A DNA stretch of 64,000 nucleotides from positions 62,001 through 126,000 of the forward strand of contig NZ_QGNZ01000002.1 in NCBI RefSeq assembly GCF_003173595.1. Direction: 5' to 3'. The notes below the pieces were generated by a model that was not told the origin of the DNA, searched no databases, and saw nothing but the letters and a program-made list of their open reading frames with translations. The translations under genes and the position numbers were made by a program. Numbering within the stretch: position 1 is the stretch's first letter; each line of letters starts with the position of its first letter. Shown here one piece after another: positions 51,620-61,674 of the stretch. The stretch is from Pedobacter yonginensis (GTDB taxonomy: Bacteria > Bacteroidota > Bacteroidia > Sphingobacteriales > Sphingobacteriaceae).

Positions 51620-54600
51620 CTAATCTAAATATTGGTGGGTTAAAAAACCGACTAAATATTCAATTTCTGCGGTAAAGCGCTCAAATAGTTGTTGTTGTTT
51701 CAAATCCTCCAAGGTTTCCACCTTCTCTATCTCGGCTGCAATTTTAGAAAGGGTGGTTAAACCTGCCGAAACAGAAGTTCCGTAAACTTTGTGTCCAAGC
51801 AAATTTACACTTTCTAAATTTTGACTAGAGATGTCTGTTTCCAACAGCGCTATCGATTCTTGTAACTGTCCGATGGTAAGGGTAACAATTTTTTTCAATT
51901 TCTCGGCATTTTGCCCATAGTAACTCCGCAATCTGTTGGGATCGAAGTGTTTGTCATTACCCTCTTGAATGTCGATTACTGTTGCTAATACATCATCTTT
52001 TTTAAGCAACCATTTATTGAGAATTTGTTCAACAGTATCTTCCAAAATAGGCTTCGAAATAAAATCGTCCATTCCGGCATCCAGGCATTTCTCTTTCTCG
52101 CCCATTACATTACCCGCGGTGATGGCAATAATTGGCGTATTTTTCAAGTCTATTTTTCGGAGCTCTCTAGTGGTCTCATAGCCATTCATTACCGGCATTT
52201 GAATGTCCATAAAAATTAAATCCGGGGCCTCCAAAGCAAATAATTTTAAGCCCTCCAAACCATTTTTCGCTTCTATGATAGTATTTCCCGGAGAAATGTT
52301 ATCAATCAATGTTTTGGTTAAAAACCGGTTAACCTCATTATCCTCAACAATCATAATTTTGCAAGGACTAGCTTCTGCGCTGAGCAAGGTTTCATCCTTT
52401 TCATCCGCAACAACTTCTGCATTTGTTTGATGAAGCTTACTTAAAATGCGGTAAATGTCGGGCATTTTAATCGGCTTTACCAAACGATGATGCACCAATA
52501 AATCCTGACAAGATTTTATTAATGTTCCATCATCAGATGAGCTGTGTAGCAGAATAATTGGTTGTTTTTCATGGGTGTTAAAGAAACTGTTTCTTATTTT
52601 AGAAATGGTTTCCAAACCATCCATGTAAGGCATATGGTAATCCATCAAAATGGCATCATAACGTTTGCCCTCCGATAAAAATTGGAGTGCCTCGAAACCA
52701 CTTTTGGCCTCATCGGTTTTTATGTTTTTTAACAAAAGAATCTGATTTAAAATGGTTCTATTATTGTCGTTATCATCAACAATCAACACACTTTTAATGC
52801 TGTCTAAATTTTGCCATTCAATTTCTGGTCCATCTTCGGCTTTCAACAAAACATCAAAATAGAAGGTACTACCAACATCTGGCGTACTTTTCAACTTCAA
52901 TCGACTGTCCATCATCCGCAACAGTTTGTTGGATATGGTTAAGCCTAAGCCAGTACCACCGTATTTTTTGGTTGTAGATGAATCTTCTTGGGCAAAGGCT
53001 TCAAATATTTTCTCTTGTTTATCAGGCTTAATTCCAATTCCGGTATCGCGAATGCTAAATCTCAGTAAATTGTTCTCTTCATCCTGACTAAGCGATTCTA
53101 TCTTCAGCTCAATTTCCCCTGTTTCTGTAAATTTAGATGCGTTACCCAAAAGGTTAATCAAAATCTGCTTTAAACGAACTGCATCTGCCCAAACAAAACG
53201 AGGTAAATCTGGCGCAATATTCAACAACATTTCTAGGTTTTTAGCCTGAATTTGATAGGTAGTAATGTCTGTTGCCTGCGATGCAATTTCATACAGATCG
53301 CACTTGTCAATGTCGAGTTCAAATTTGCCAGCTTCTATTTTAGAAAAATCTAAAATATCGTTGATAATGCTGAGCAAAGCATTGGCCGACTGATTAACAA
53401 TGGTTAAGTATTGTAGTTGCGTTTCGTTTAGCTTTGTTTTTAAAACCAGATCGGTAAAGCCAATTACACCGTTTAGCGGTGTACGAATTTCATGACTCAT
53501 ATTAGCCAAAAATTCTGATTTTGCTACATTGGCCTGATCGGCCTGAATTTTCGCGTTTTTTAGTTCTTCGCGTTGGTTAACCAATGGAGAAATATCTTGC
53601 GTAAACATCATCATTCCGCCTATATGTCCATCCAGTTGATACCATGGACGCATTTCCCAAGTGATGTAGTGATTGAGACCCGTTTCTGGGTTTGTAAAAA
53701 CGTCTTCTTCTCTGCGGTCAACTTTTCCAGCAAGAATTTTTTTGTGCCTTAGTTTTCTGCCTTCATCTAAATTGGGAAAAACATCATAATGGGAAACGCC
53801 GATTACGTTCCTTGATTTGAGATCATAATCTTCCAACCATTTTTGGCTAACTGCCAAATAAGTCATATCGTTATCCAACATGGCCACCGCAGCCGGAGTA
53901 TGCTCTATAAATGCCAATAATCTAGCCTTTTCTAAGGCTAAATTTCTTTCAGTTTCTTTTCTTTGAGTAATATCTGTTGAGATACCTAAGTAGCCAATCA
54001 CCTTACCTTCCTCATCCTTTATGGCGGTGGCATCAACAGAAACGGTTAATCTCGATTGATCCTTTTTTACAAATGTCCAATCTTTTTTCTCGATTTTACT
54101 CTTATTTGCATAGCCCACTAAAATATCAAAGCCCTCTACCGTATAGCCAAGTTCTTGGCTCAGTTTGTTTCCATAAGCCAAAATCTCTGCCTGATCGTGA
54201 ATAATGGCTGGGGTATATTTTCCAATCATTTCCTTACAATCGTAACCGAGCATTTTTTCGGCGCCTTTGTTAAAAACAGTTATTATTCCATCAACATCGG
54301 TGGCAATAATGGCAATTTCAGATGCTGCATTTAAAACGTCATCCAGTAATTTTTTAGCTTCGTTTCTGGCAATATCTGCTTTTTTATACTCATCAATGTC
54401 CTGAAAGGTACCGAAAGTACGTACGCATTTACCATCCACGAATTCGCAATTTCCTAAAGATCGAACCCACAGCTCTTTGCCTTTAGCCGTAACTACTTGT
54501 AACTCTAAATCCCAACCTCCACCATTTGAAAGCGCATCATTTAAGGCTTCAATTATCTTATTTCTACTATCTCCTGCTTTATAAAAATTAATTGCAGTGT

Positions 54601-55957
54601 TTAATTCAGGTGTATAATCTGGTTCAACCTCATGTATATTTTTCGTCATAGAGGTCCAGTAAAGTTTATTCTTTACTAAATCCAACTCCCAACCCCCAAC
54701 TCGGGCAACGGTATTGGTTTGCTCCAAAACATCCTTTGTATGTTTCAGATCGATTTCCAAATTGTATTGATCGGTAATATCAACTGCATTTCCTATCACA
54801 TACTCATCTCCATTTATATCTTGCTCTAACACATTGGAGAACATCCAGATACGCTTTGCCCCCTCCTTAGTATGTGTAATCATTTGGCCCTTTACGTAGC
54901 CAACGTTTTTAATTTGCTTTAAATAAGCGTGCAAAAAATCATGGCGTTCTTCGGGTACAATATCATATAGTCCCTTCGTATCCAAATCATCTTTTGTATA
55001 GCCCAAAATTTTGGCTCCAGCGCTATTTACCGATATAAAATTCCCTTGCAAATCGTGGGTACACATCAAGCCTTGAGAGTTCTCAAAAAAGGTTTTAAAC
55101 TTTTGCTCGCTGGTTAATAAGAGTTGCTGCTGCTCTATTTCTACAGAAATATCACGACCGATGGCAAAGATGTTGTTGGTTCCTTCTTCAATGGTGGCCA
55201 CCCAGTGTACAGTTTTATAATCGGTATTTTTTGTTCTAAAACGATGTGTAAAGCTGATGCCTGTATTTTGTTTCTGAAGAATGTTTAATTTACGCTTGGT
55301 TAGCGATGTATCATCCGGGTGAATGTAGTCGTAAAAAGATTTGCCTAAAATTTTATCATGTTTCCAACCCAGAACTTTTTCAAAACTTGGATTTATTTTT
55401 TTCAGTCTTCCATCTATTCCGGCAACACAAATTAAATCATCAGACAACTCAAAAAGCTTGGCAAAATTTTTAAATTCTTCCTTTTCGCGTCGCTCAACAA
55501 TTAAAGAAATGGCTTCATCGGCCAACATCTTTAAGGCACTTTTTTGCTTTTGGGTTAAAATTTTTGTCGCACCATCCGCCACACACAAAGAGCCTATGGC
55601 AAAACCTTTCGGATCAATTAACGGGTAACCTGCATAAAATTTAACACTCGGATCGCCAGAAACAAACGGATTGTCTTTAAAACGATCATCCTTTGAAGTA
55701 TCTTCCACCTCCAGCAATTTATCGTCTAAAATTGTGTAGTTACAAAACGCTAGGTCGCGATCTATCTCAGATAATTCCATCCCAACCTTCGACTTAAACC
55801 ATTGTCGGTCTTCATCAATCAAGGTAATTAAAGAAATGTCTGTTTCGCAAATTATGGAAGCAAGTTGCGTAATTCGATCAAATTCTATCTCACTTAACGA
55901 ATCTAGTACTTCATAGCCTCTTAGTGCGGCTAATCTATCTACTTCATTTTTATTCAT
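51620..55957 (-). CDS. Soluble hybrid histidine kinase: GAF, five PAS, kinase, two receivers, Hpt
   Basis: 1445 residues with no membrane segment or signal peptide. Domains: GAF 1-155; PAS 165-275, 285-400, 410-525, 530-670 and 680-795; HisKA 813-880 with the autophosphorylation His822 (NMSHEIRTP); HATPase 925-1040 (N-box Asn939, DTGIGI 971, GGTGLGL 1000); receiver 1 at 1056-1175 with Asp1106; receiver 2 at 1200-1315 with Asp1251; and a C-terminal Hpt domain at 1335-1445 with His1389 (LLGHKVYG). A full phosphorelay inside one protein, with an Hpt output, but no separate response regulator or DNA-binding gene next to it. It senses a cytoplasmic signal through GAF/PAS. An SGNH hydrolase gene follows in the same direction. 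Confidence 0.95.
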   Translation of the reverse strand: MNKNEVDRLAALRGYEVLDSLSEIEFDRITQLASIICETDISLITLIDEDRQWFKSKVGMELSEIDRDLAFCNYTILDDKLLEVEDTSKDDRFKDNPFVSGDPSVKFYAGYPLIDPKGFAIGSLCVADGATKILTQKQKSALKMLADEAISLIVERREKEEFKNFAKLFELSDDLICVAGIDGRLKKINPSFEKVLGWKHDKILGKSFYDYIHPDDTSLTKRKLNILQKQNTGISFTHRFRTKNTDYKTVHWVATIEEGTNNIFAIGRDISVEIEQQQLLLTSEQKFKTFFENSQGLMCTHDLQGNFISVNSAGAKILGYTKDDLDTKGLYDIVPEERHDFLHAYLKQIKNVGYVKGQMITHTKEGAKRIWMFSNVLEQDINGDEYVIGNAVDITDQYNLEIDLKHTKDVLEQTNTVARVGGWELDLVKNKLYWTSMTKNIHEVEPDYTPELNTAINFYKAGDSRNKIIEALNDALSNGGGWDLELQVVTAKGKELWVRSLGNCEFVDGKCVRTFGTFQDIDEYKKADIARNEAKKLLDDVLNAASEIAIIATDVDGIITVFNKGAEKMLGYDCKEMIGKYTPAIIHDQAEILAYGNKLSQELGYTVEGFDILVGYANKSKIEKKDWTFVKKDQSRLTVSVDATAIKDEEGKVIGYLGISTDITQRKETERNLALEKARLLAFIEHTPAAVAMLDNDMTYLAVSQKWLEDYDLKSRNVIGVSHYDVFPNLDEGRKLRHKKILAGKVDRREEDVFTNPETGLNHYITWEMRPWYQLDGHIGGMMMFTQDISPLVNQREELKNAKIQADQANVAKSEFLANMSHEIRTPLNGVIGFTDLVLKTKLNETQLQYLTIVNQSANALLSIINDILDFSKIEAGKFELDIDKCDLYEIASQATDITTYQIQAKNLEMLLNIAPDLPRFVWADAVRLKQILINLLGNASKFTETGEIELKIESLSQDEENNLLRFSIRDTGIGIKPDKQEKIFEAFAQEDSSTTKKYGGTGLGLTISNKLLRMMDSRLKLKSTPDVGSTFYFDVLLKAEDGPEIEWQNLDSIKSVLIVDDNDNNRTILNQILLLKNIKTDEAKSGFEALQFLSEGKRYDAILMDYHMPYMDGLETISKIRNSFFNTHEKQPIILLHSSSDDGTLIKSCQDLLVHHRLVKPIKMPDIYRILSKLHQTNAEVVADEKDETLLSAEASPCKIMIVEDNEVNRFLTKTLIDNISPGNTIIEAKNGLEGLKLFALEAPDLIFMDIQMPVMNGYETTRELRKIDLKNTPIIAITAGNVMGEKEKCLDAGMDDFISKPILEDTVEQILNKWLLKKDDVLATVIDIQEGNDKHFDPNRLRSYYGQNAEKLKKIVTLTIGQLQESIALLETDISSQNLESVNLLGHKVYGTSVSAGLTTLSKIAAEIEKVETLEDLKQQQLFERFTAEIEYLVGFLTHQYLD

Positions 55958-56111
55958 TTACTCAGTAATATTAAAATAATAGGGACAATTCTTCTAAGAT
56001 CATGGATAAAAAACAGACAACATTATGCTCTATCTATTGATAAATGCATGAGAAGTGATGATTAAAATTCTCTTTTAAGAATACTGCAATTAACTACAAA
56101 TTTAATTAAAT

Positions 56112-56143
56112 AAAAAAAGGTTGATGAACAAATCCAACAACCT
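56112..56143 (-). terminator. Terminator of the small lipoprotein gene
   Basis: On the minus strand AGGTTG...CAACCT with a 14-nt loop is followed by seven T; 25 nt after the stop codon of the lipoprotein gene. Confidence 0.7.
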
Positions 56144-56168
56144 ATATAAAAACGAAATTTATTGCCCT

Positions 56169-56534
56169 TTAGTTTTTTGTTAGCAGATTACATATGCTTT
56201 CAGTTAACCGCTTAACTTTCAGATAATTTTTATCAGAACTTCCAGCTTTGTTTAATGCAATTTCCAAATGTCCGCTTGAAGCTTTTAAATTAAATTTGTC
56301 TGCCCCATCTAGGTTGATTAGCAAATCTAAGTTTTCATTTAAGGGCAAATTTGTATGTAAAACGCTGTCTAAATACTTTTCGAGTTTTCCTGTCTTTTCT
56401 TTTGGGTAATCTGCTTTGAAGATCAACTTTGAAGGCGAATCCATGGTTGATACCGATAAATGGTCTCTGTTTATGTTACAGCCAATGCTTAGTGCTATAA
56501 CTAAAGTTACGATGTAATAGCATAATTTATTCAT
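56169..56534 (-). CDS. Small lipoprotein of unknown function
   Basis: 121 residues. A lipoprotein signal with LSIGC (Cys19) is clear. The rest is a single small soluble domain with LIFKADYPKEKTGKLEKYLD, LPLNENLDLLINLDGADKFNLKASSGHLEIALNK, and a C-terminal helix. I do not recognise a family. It lies downstream of a repeat-rich gap and upstream of the large kinase on the same strand, but has its own terminator, so it is separately transcribed. Signal and terminator support a real gene. Confidence 0.72.
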   Translation of the reverse strand: MNKLCYYIVTLVIALSIGCNINRDHLSVSTMDSPSKLIFKADYPKEKTGKLEKYLDSVLHTNLPLNENLDLLINLDGADKFNLKASSGHLEIALNKAGSSDKNYLKVKRLTESICNLLTKN

Positions 56535-57081
56535 TTTGATATGTTTAGTTTAAGGTTAGTTAGTGCCAGCAAACATGGCCGCGGTTCGTGTCTTCCCAAA
56601 ATGCAAGAACAATCCTGCGTAATAGTAATTTCTACCGCCTCGGTTCGTGTCTCCACGAAACGCAAGAAAAAGCGTTGTAATACTAAATTTCATTTATTTT
56701 TTGTTTGGAAATGTATGGTTCTGTGCTACTTGGCCGATTGCAGCCCTGTCTTCCGCTAAATCCCCGATAGAAAAAATCGGGGGATAACGCTCCAACCAGG
56801 TTTAAAATGAACGTCTTGTTAAGCTACCGCCGCTGTGAGGGTGCATCACAATTCGTTTTGCAATTGCATTCGCCAAATAAGCTTTCGCAAGAGCTATCAT
56901 TATGGTTTTAAAGAACTAATTCTTGCACATTAATTTTGTCTTTTGGCTTACTTGTCTTAGGTGTCTTAGCTGTCTTAGGTGGTTCAAATTAAAATTAATT
57001 AATTGAAAATGTATGGTGAGGCGCCTCTACCGCCTCGGTTCGTGTCTTCACGAAACGTAAGAAAACATATTTGGCTAGAGA
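56535..57081. repeat. 547-nt gene-free gap made of dispersed hairpin repeats
   Basis: Three members of the TTCGTG-TCTT-CACGAA hairpin family are at 56585-56600 (degenerate), 56644-56659 and 57039-57054; two carry the preceding CCGCCTCGG. One member of a second hairpin element is at 56742-56804. A run of reiterated CTTAGGTGTCTTAGCTG is at about 56955-56985. No gene is supported. Confidence 0.75.
56742..56804. repeat. 63-nt dispersed element AGCCCTG...hairpin...CAGGTTTA
   Basis: Flanks AGCCCTGTCTTCCGC and CTCCAACCAGGTTTA enclose the hairpin ATCCCCGAT/ATCGGGGGAT (loop AGAAAAA). The same layout with another hairpin occurs at 61862-61920. Confidence 0.65.
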
Positions 57082-59532
57082 TTAATTACCTCCAGCCCGA
57101 TTTTTAATATCATCGGTAGCCGTATTTCTCGTTCTGGCCGATTTTACATTTTGGTTTCCGAAGCTATAACTTACGCTGAAGTTTGCCCGTCTGCTGGTGT
57201 ATCGGTTTACCACATTCATGTTAATGTTTTGATAAACCAACTTGCCCTCCCATCTATTTGTCAGCAAAATGTCATCCATATTTAAACGTAGTTTAAGTTT
57301 TTTATTCATCATGCTTTTTTGGATTCCCGCGTTTAAAGCACCCTGATAAATTGTAGTCTGCTCAACCCCCGAAATTCGTGGCGAATCTAACCAATAACTC
57401 ACCTCTACTACAAAATTGTTGGGCAAAGTAAACGAACTCGAACTATATAAATTTATGGCTACTTTGCCCGCATTGTACGCTGCACCCTCTATGTTTCCAT
57501 CCTCAAACTTATTGTAGTAAACACTAACATTATTCTGTACATTCCACCATTTGGCAATTTTAACCGGCACATTTAAGTCGGCAGAATAATTTTGGAATCG
57601 CCCCAAATTCTGGCGGATTACGCTGATGATTCGAGTAGCATCATCTTGCTTGCTAATTTGCGTAATCATGTCTCGCGTATCAGAGTAATTTAAACTCAGC
57701 GATGTCTCCTTATAACTGTAGCTGATTTCATAATGCGTTGTAAATTGAGGTTTTAGATAAGGATTTCCCTGATCCACAGCCAATGGATCCATGTAAAAAA
57801 CGAAAGGATTTAATTGCTGGTAATTTGGTCGATCTACCCGCCGACCAAAGGAATAACGGATATTGTTATTTTCATTCAATTTTTGATTTACAAAAATCGT
57901 TGGAAACAAGGAAAGGTAATTCCGATCAACCTCCTTATTATCCGTAACCGAATTTCCATTAGAATGGGTTTGCTCTGCTCTTAAACCCAATTGTATTTGC
58001 CACACTTTCCACTCCTTTGAAAAATTAACATAAGCAGCATTAATATTTTCTTTGTAAACAAAGTTATTCGATTTACCTAAATCGTTTTGCCAAACACCAC
58101 CTAAAAATTGTTCTGATAGGAAATCATTATTGGTAACCACGTAACTGCTTTTCAAGCCCGTTTCTATCTTCAAGGTTTTAGATAGCGGCCAGGTGAAGTC
58201 TGTTTTAGCCGCATAAACATCAATTTTAGCATCGGTATTGTTTCTCAAATTGGTTTGGTTGGTTGCCCCGCCCGAAGCATTTAAGTAGTTGGCCAAGAAA
58301 TTCTCATCCTTTTTATTACTGAATCCAGAATAATCCGCGTCAAAAGTTAGGCTTTTCCCATCCTTGTTATAATCGTGCTTAATATTAAAGTTTGCTGTTA
58401 AGTTACTCGCTGGCGAATTTGAATTGGCATCTTGCAAAATATAGCTCAAGTTAGATGCCCCATTTTGAATGGCATTAATATTGGTATTGCTGAAATTAGT
58501 TAAGGTGGTATTCACCGTATTTGCATCCACCATCACTCCAAAAACTGTTTTTTCTGAGGCATAATAATCTGCACCTCCCTTGGCCTGAAAACCTAGCCCT
58601 TTGTTCTTGCGATCGAAATTTTGAGTTAATGAACTGGCCACACCGTTTGATAAAGTTGTTCTATCTAAAAATGTATTATTGAAATTAGATTTACGTGCAA
58701 CCGTACCATTTCCAAAGATGTTCCATTTGCCTGCCCGATGATTTAGATTTAAGTTTAAACCAGCACGGTATAAATCGCTAGGCGAATCTGGCATAAAGCC
58801 TTGGCCACCATTAAATGAAACCGTGCCATTTGTTCCAAAAGCCTTGTTTCTTTTTAATTTGATGTTGATGATTCCCGCATTTCCAGCGGCATCATACTTC
58901 GCCGATGGGTTGGTAATCAACTCAATAGTAGCAATTTGTTCACTACTCATGTTGCTCAACAAGGTGGTCACATCTGCCCCAGAAAGATAGCTGGTTTTAC
59001 CATCAATCATCACCATCACGCCGGTTTTATTATTTAACTTAATCTGGTCATTTTGTCGGTCAATTTTTACACCAGGCGCTTTTTCCAAAACCTCTAAAGC
59101 CGTACTTCCCGAAGCATTAATACTGTTCTCTACATTTAAAACGGTTTTATCAATTTGGTGTTCAATGAACGGTTTTTTACCCGATATGCTCACCTCTTTA
59201 AGTTGTTTGGTACTGGTTTCAATGGCAATGGCATCTAAAACCAAATTCTGATTTACCGAAAACTTAGCCGTTTTTTTGTTTTTATAACCAACCATAGAAA
59301 CTGATAGGATATATTCTCCGTTCTTAATTTCATCGAAAGTGTAGGTTCCATCTAGGCTGGTTGCCATGCGCTTAACTAAAGCCGTATCCGGAAAGCTAAG
59401 CAATTTGATTACGGCAAAGGGCACAACCACAGCTTTTTCATCCACAACTTTGCCCGAAATTTTACTTAATTTTTGGGCAAAAGAAGCCCCACATACCAAA
59501 AGGCATGCAATTAGCACTAATAATTTTTTCAT
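57082..59532 (-). CDS. Outer-membrane beta-barrel protein with carboxypeptidase-regulatory domain (TonB-receptor-like)
   Basis: 816 residues with a signal peptide (to GASFAQ). A CarboxypepD_reg-like domain covers ~25-105 (ISGKVVDEKAVVVPFAVIKLL, LSVSMVGYKNKK). A plug-like region follows at ~120-230 (VLEKAPGVKIDRQND, VMIDGKTSYLSGADVTTLL, SAKYDAAGNAGIINIKLK), then the PF14905 barrel with FPTIFVNQKLNENNNIRYSFGRRVDRPNYQQLNPF and the last strand ANFSVSYSFGNQ. It is an outer-membrane barrel, possibly for TonB-driven transport or for surface display. A 42-nt gap to pspC and the same direction put it third in the padR-pspC operon, so its expression follows that repressor (inference). Confidence 0.9.
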   Translation of the reverse strand: MKKLLVLIACLLVCGASFAQKLSKISGKVVDEKAVVVPFAVIKLLSFPDTALVKRMATSLDGTYTFDEIKNGEYILSVSMVGYKNKKTAKFSVNQNLVLDAIAIETSTKQLKEVSISGKKPFIEHQIDKTVLNVENSINASGSTALEVLEKAPGVKIDRQNDQIKLNNKTGVMVMIDGKTSYLSGADVTTLLSNMSSEQIATIELITNPSAKYDAAGNAGIINIKLKRNKAFGTNGTVSFNGGQGFMPDSPSDLYRAGLNLNLNHRAGKWNIFGNGTVARKSNFNNTFLDRTTLSNGVASSLTQNFDRKNKGLGFQAKGGADYYASEKTVFGVMVDANTVNTTLTNFSNTNINAIQNGASNLSYILQDANSNSPASNLTANFNIKHDYNKDGKSLTFDADYSGFSNKKDENFLANYLNASGGATNQTNLRNNTDAKIDVYAAKTDFTWPLSKTLKIETGLKSSYVVTNNDFLSEQFLGGVWQNDLGKSNNFVYKENINAAYVNFSKEWKVWQIQLGLRAEQTHSNGNSVTDNKEVDRNYLSLFPTIFVNQKLNENNNIRYSFGRRVDRPNYQQLNPFVFYMDPLAVDQGNPYLKPQFTTHYEISYSYKETSLSLNYSDTRDMITQISKQDDATRIISVIRQNLGRFQNYSADLNVPVKIAKWWNVQNNVSVYYNKFEDGNIEGAAYNAGKVAINLYSSSSFTLPNNFVVEVSYWLDSPRISGVEQTTIYQGALNAGIQKSMMNKKLKLRLNMDDILLTNRWEGKLVYQNINMNVVNRYTSRRANFSVSYSFGNQNVKSARTRNTATDDIKNRAGGN

Positions 59533-59574
59533 GATGTTTTCAGTAATGCCGGCTAGGGCGTTTATAGGTTTTTG

Positions 59575-61317
59575 TTATTCTTCAGTAATGCCTAACTCTG
59601 TTTTAACTTCTTTAATTCTATTCGAAACAGAATCTTGATAAATTGAATCTGTGGAATTGGTTTTTCGAAGGATTTCCAAATTGCGCAGCTCCTGCCTAAG
59701 TCTTTTGTTCTTAATGGCTTCTTCTTTTAACTGCGCCACACATTTCAATCCATCTTCAGTCATAACCCAAACGCTGTAATCGTTTTTATCATTTTCTAAA
59801 TCGCGACAATCCCAAGTACCATAATTGTTGATGTACCTGTAAGCATCTTCTTTTAAAATTAATCGAGTTCCAACGGGTACCTCAAGGTTTAGCCAAACTT
59901 CTTGATTCCTCCAAATCGTACCTTTCCTCAATTGGAAACGCGGACTAAAAACGATAGATGAATCTCTTGTAAAATATTTGTAGTCGATACTTCGAGCGTT
60001 TTGCAAGGCCTGAGAGAAGGTTTTTCCTTGCGATTCATATTTCTGCACCAATCTACTGTTGCCATTTTCACTTTTTTCAATGTTGATGCGAATGTTATTG
60101 TGCGCAACAAAAGGTCCGTTTTCAAAATCTTCAGTAACAATTTGCCTGCGCTCGCTGGCATCAATATGGTAGGTAATGCTATCTTCTTTACTAAAATATT
60201 TGCTCCTGTCGATATCAATCACATAGGTTTTATACGCTTTCAAATCAGCCGTTTGAGTTAATTCGGCATGCTGTTTAAATTCTGTTGAAATTTTAGCCGC
60301 CTGATAACCGGTTGTTGCTACACCAACCAACCAAATAATTAACAAAGCAAAAGAAAGTGTTTTATTAATAGCCTGTTTATTAAAGGCAACTCGGATAGAA
60401 AACAGAACCAGCGCTAAAATTGGAATAAACAAAACGATAAATGCACCCAATAAAATTACTCCCCTAGCGCTATCATTAACAATAGAAAAAGGAAAATATT
60501 CGTAAATGCTTTCATCCCAAAAGCCTTGGAAAGCTGCAAAGCCAACAATTAACGAAAGCAAAAACAAAACTCCAAAAACAATGATTACACCAGCGATGAC
60601 TTTAAAAATAACCTTTCCCGTGCCGCCAATAAAGCGACCAAGCCATTCAAAAAATTCGCCAATAAAAATCCCGAATCGGGCAAATAAAGGCTGTGCGTGT
60701 TTATTTACTTCAGATAAACGCTCCTTTACGGCTTGCAATTCTTCATCCAAATTTTTCTGAAAACCCTGTAAGTTTGCAGGCTCGCCCTTCATTTCCATTT
60801 TTTCAATTCGCGATTTTGCCTTCGGCATAATTACCCAAAGAATCGCATACACCAAGATACCTGCACCACCAATAAAGCTGATCAGCAACAAGGCCAATCT
60901 AATCCACTTCGCTTCCGTGTTAACGTAATGCGCTATGCCGGCACAAACCCCTGCAATCACACGATCGTCCATGTCGCGATATAGTTTTTTGCCCGCATAA
61001 GCCTGTTGGTAGGTGCTATTCGCAATCGGCTCTGCTTCTTCTGGCTCCTCTGCAGAATCGAAATCCTGCACACGTCCCATTAGTCCAATTACCGAATTTA
61101 CATTGCTCGCATCTACGACTTGCTTTTTCTGTTCTTCCAGTTGCTCGCTAAGCAACTCAGCAATTCTGTTCTCGATGTCTGTTACAATTTCCAAATCATC
61201 TGCATGGTTTGCAAAATGCTGTTTAACTTCAAATAAATAAGCTTTTAAGAGTTCGTATGCACTTTCCTCAATGTGAATGATGGTGTTGCCTATATTTATG
61301 ATGATGGTCTTTTCCAT
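59575..61317 (-). CDS. PspC-domain multi-span membrane protein
   Basis: 580 residues. A soluble N-part (~1-105) contains DIENRIAELLSEQLEEQKK and VNSVIGLMGRVQDF. The PspC domain follows at ~110-170 (KKLYRDMDDRVIAGVCAGIAHY, WIRLALLLISFIGGAGILVYAILWVIMP), a phage-shock-protein C module. Three more membrane segments lie in the middle (about 230-330), then a long extracytoplasmic C-part of charged beta strands. Its layout (N-terminal domain, PspC, membrane part, C-terminal domain) is the common Bacteroidota form encoded right after a PadR gene. PspC senses or protects envelope integrity. It begins 17 nt after padR, with AAAGGAA before the ATG. Confidence 0.9.
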   Translation of the reverse strand: MEKTIIINIGNTIIHIEESAYELLKAYLFEVKQHFANHADDLEIVTDIENRIAELLSEQLEEQKKQVVDASNVNSVIGLMGRVQDFDSAEEPEEAEPIANSTYQQAYAGKKLYRDMDDRVIAGVCAGIAHYVNTEAKWIRLALLLISFIGGAGILVYAILWVIMPKAKSRIEKMEMKGEPANLQGFQKNLDEELQAVKERLSEVNKHAQPLFARFGIFIGEFFEWLGRFIGGTGKVIFKVIAGVIIVFGVLFLLSLIVGFAAFQGFWDESIYEYFPFSIVNDSARGVILLGAFIVLFIPILALVLFSIRVAFNKQAINKTLSFALLIIWLVGVATTGYQAAKISTEFKQHAELTQTADLKAYKTYVIDIDRSKYFSKEDSITYHIDASERRQIVTEDFENGPFVAHNNIRINIEKSENGNSRLVQKYESQGKTFSQALQNARSIDYKYFTRDSSIVFSPRFQLRKGTIWRNQEVWLNLEVPVGTRLILKEDAYRYINNYGTWDCRDLENDKNDYSVWVMTEDGLKCVAQLKEEAIKNKRLRQELRNLEILRKTNSTDSIYQDSVSNRIKEVKTELGITEE

Positions 61318-61334
61318 TTCCTTTTTACTAAAAT

Positions 61335-61670
61335 TTATGAATTGGCTCCTTTTTGTGAAACACCTACAGCATAAGCCAACTCCTGCCAGGTTTGATCTAA
61401 TTGAGATAAAATACCTCTACCTACTTCGGTTAGGGTATAGTATTTACGCGGTGGGCCCGAGGTAGATTCTACCCAGTTGTAGCTTAACAAACCATTGTTT
61501 TTAAGCCGCGTTAATAAAGGATATAATGTGCCCTCAACCACCAACAACTTTGCCGACCTTAACTCGGCAATAATATCAGAGGCATAAATTTCTCCTCTCG
61601 AGATGATTGATAAAACACAATATTCCAGAATCCCCTTCCGCATTTGTGTTTGCGTATTTTCTGCTATCAT
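61335..61670 (-). CDS. PadR-family transcriptional regulator
   Basis: 111 residues from MIAENTQTQMRKG; an upstream frame adds 12 residues beyond the promoter box. The winged-helix PadR pattern is clear: KGILEYCVLSIISRGEIYASDIIAEL, VVEGTLYPLLTRLKNNGLLSYNW, SGPPRKYYTLTEVGRGILSQL. PadR proteins are dimeric repressors of their own operon, often induced by stress or small aromatic ligands. The gene is followed by pspC (17 nt) and by an outer-membrane barrel (42 nt), and a perfect inverted repeat is in the promoter 27 nt before the ATG, so self-repression of the whole unit is likely. The -7 box ends 4 nt before the ATG. Confidence 0.94.
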   Translation of the reverse strand: MIAENTQTQMRKGILEYCVLSIISRGEIYASDIIAELRSAKLLVVEGTLYPLLTRLKNNGLLSYNWVESTSGPPRKYYTLTEVGRGILSQLDQTWQELAYAVGVSQKGANS

Positions 61671-61674
61671 AAAA

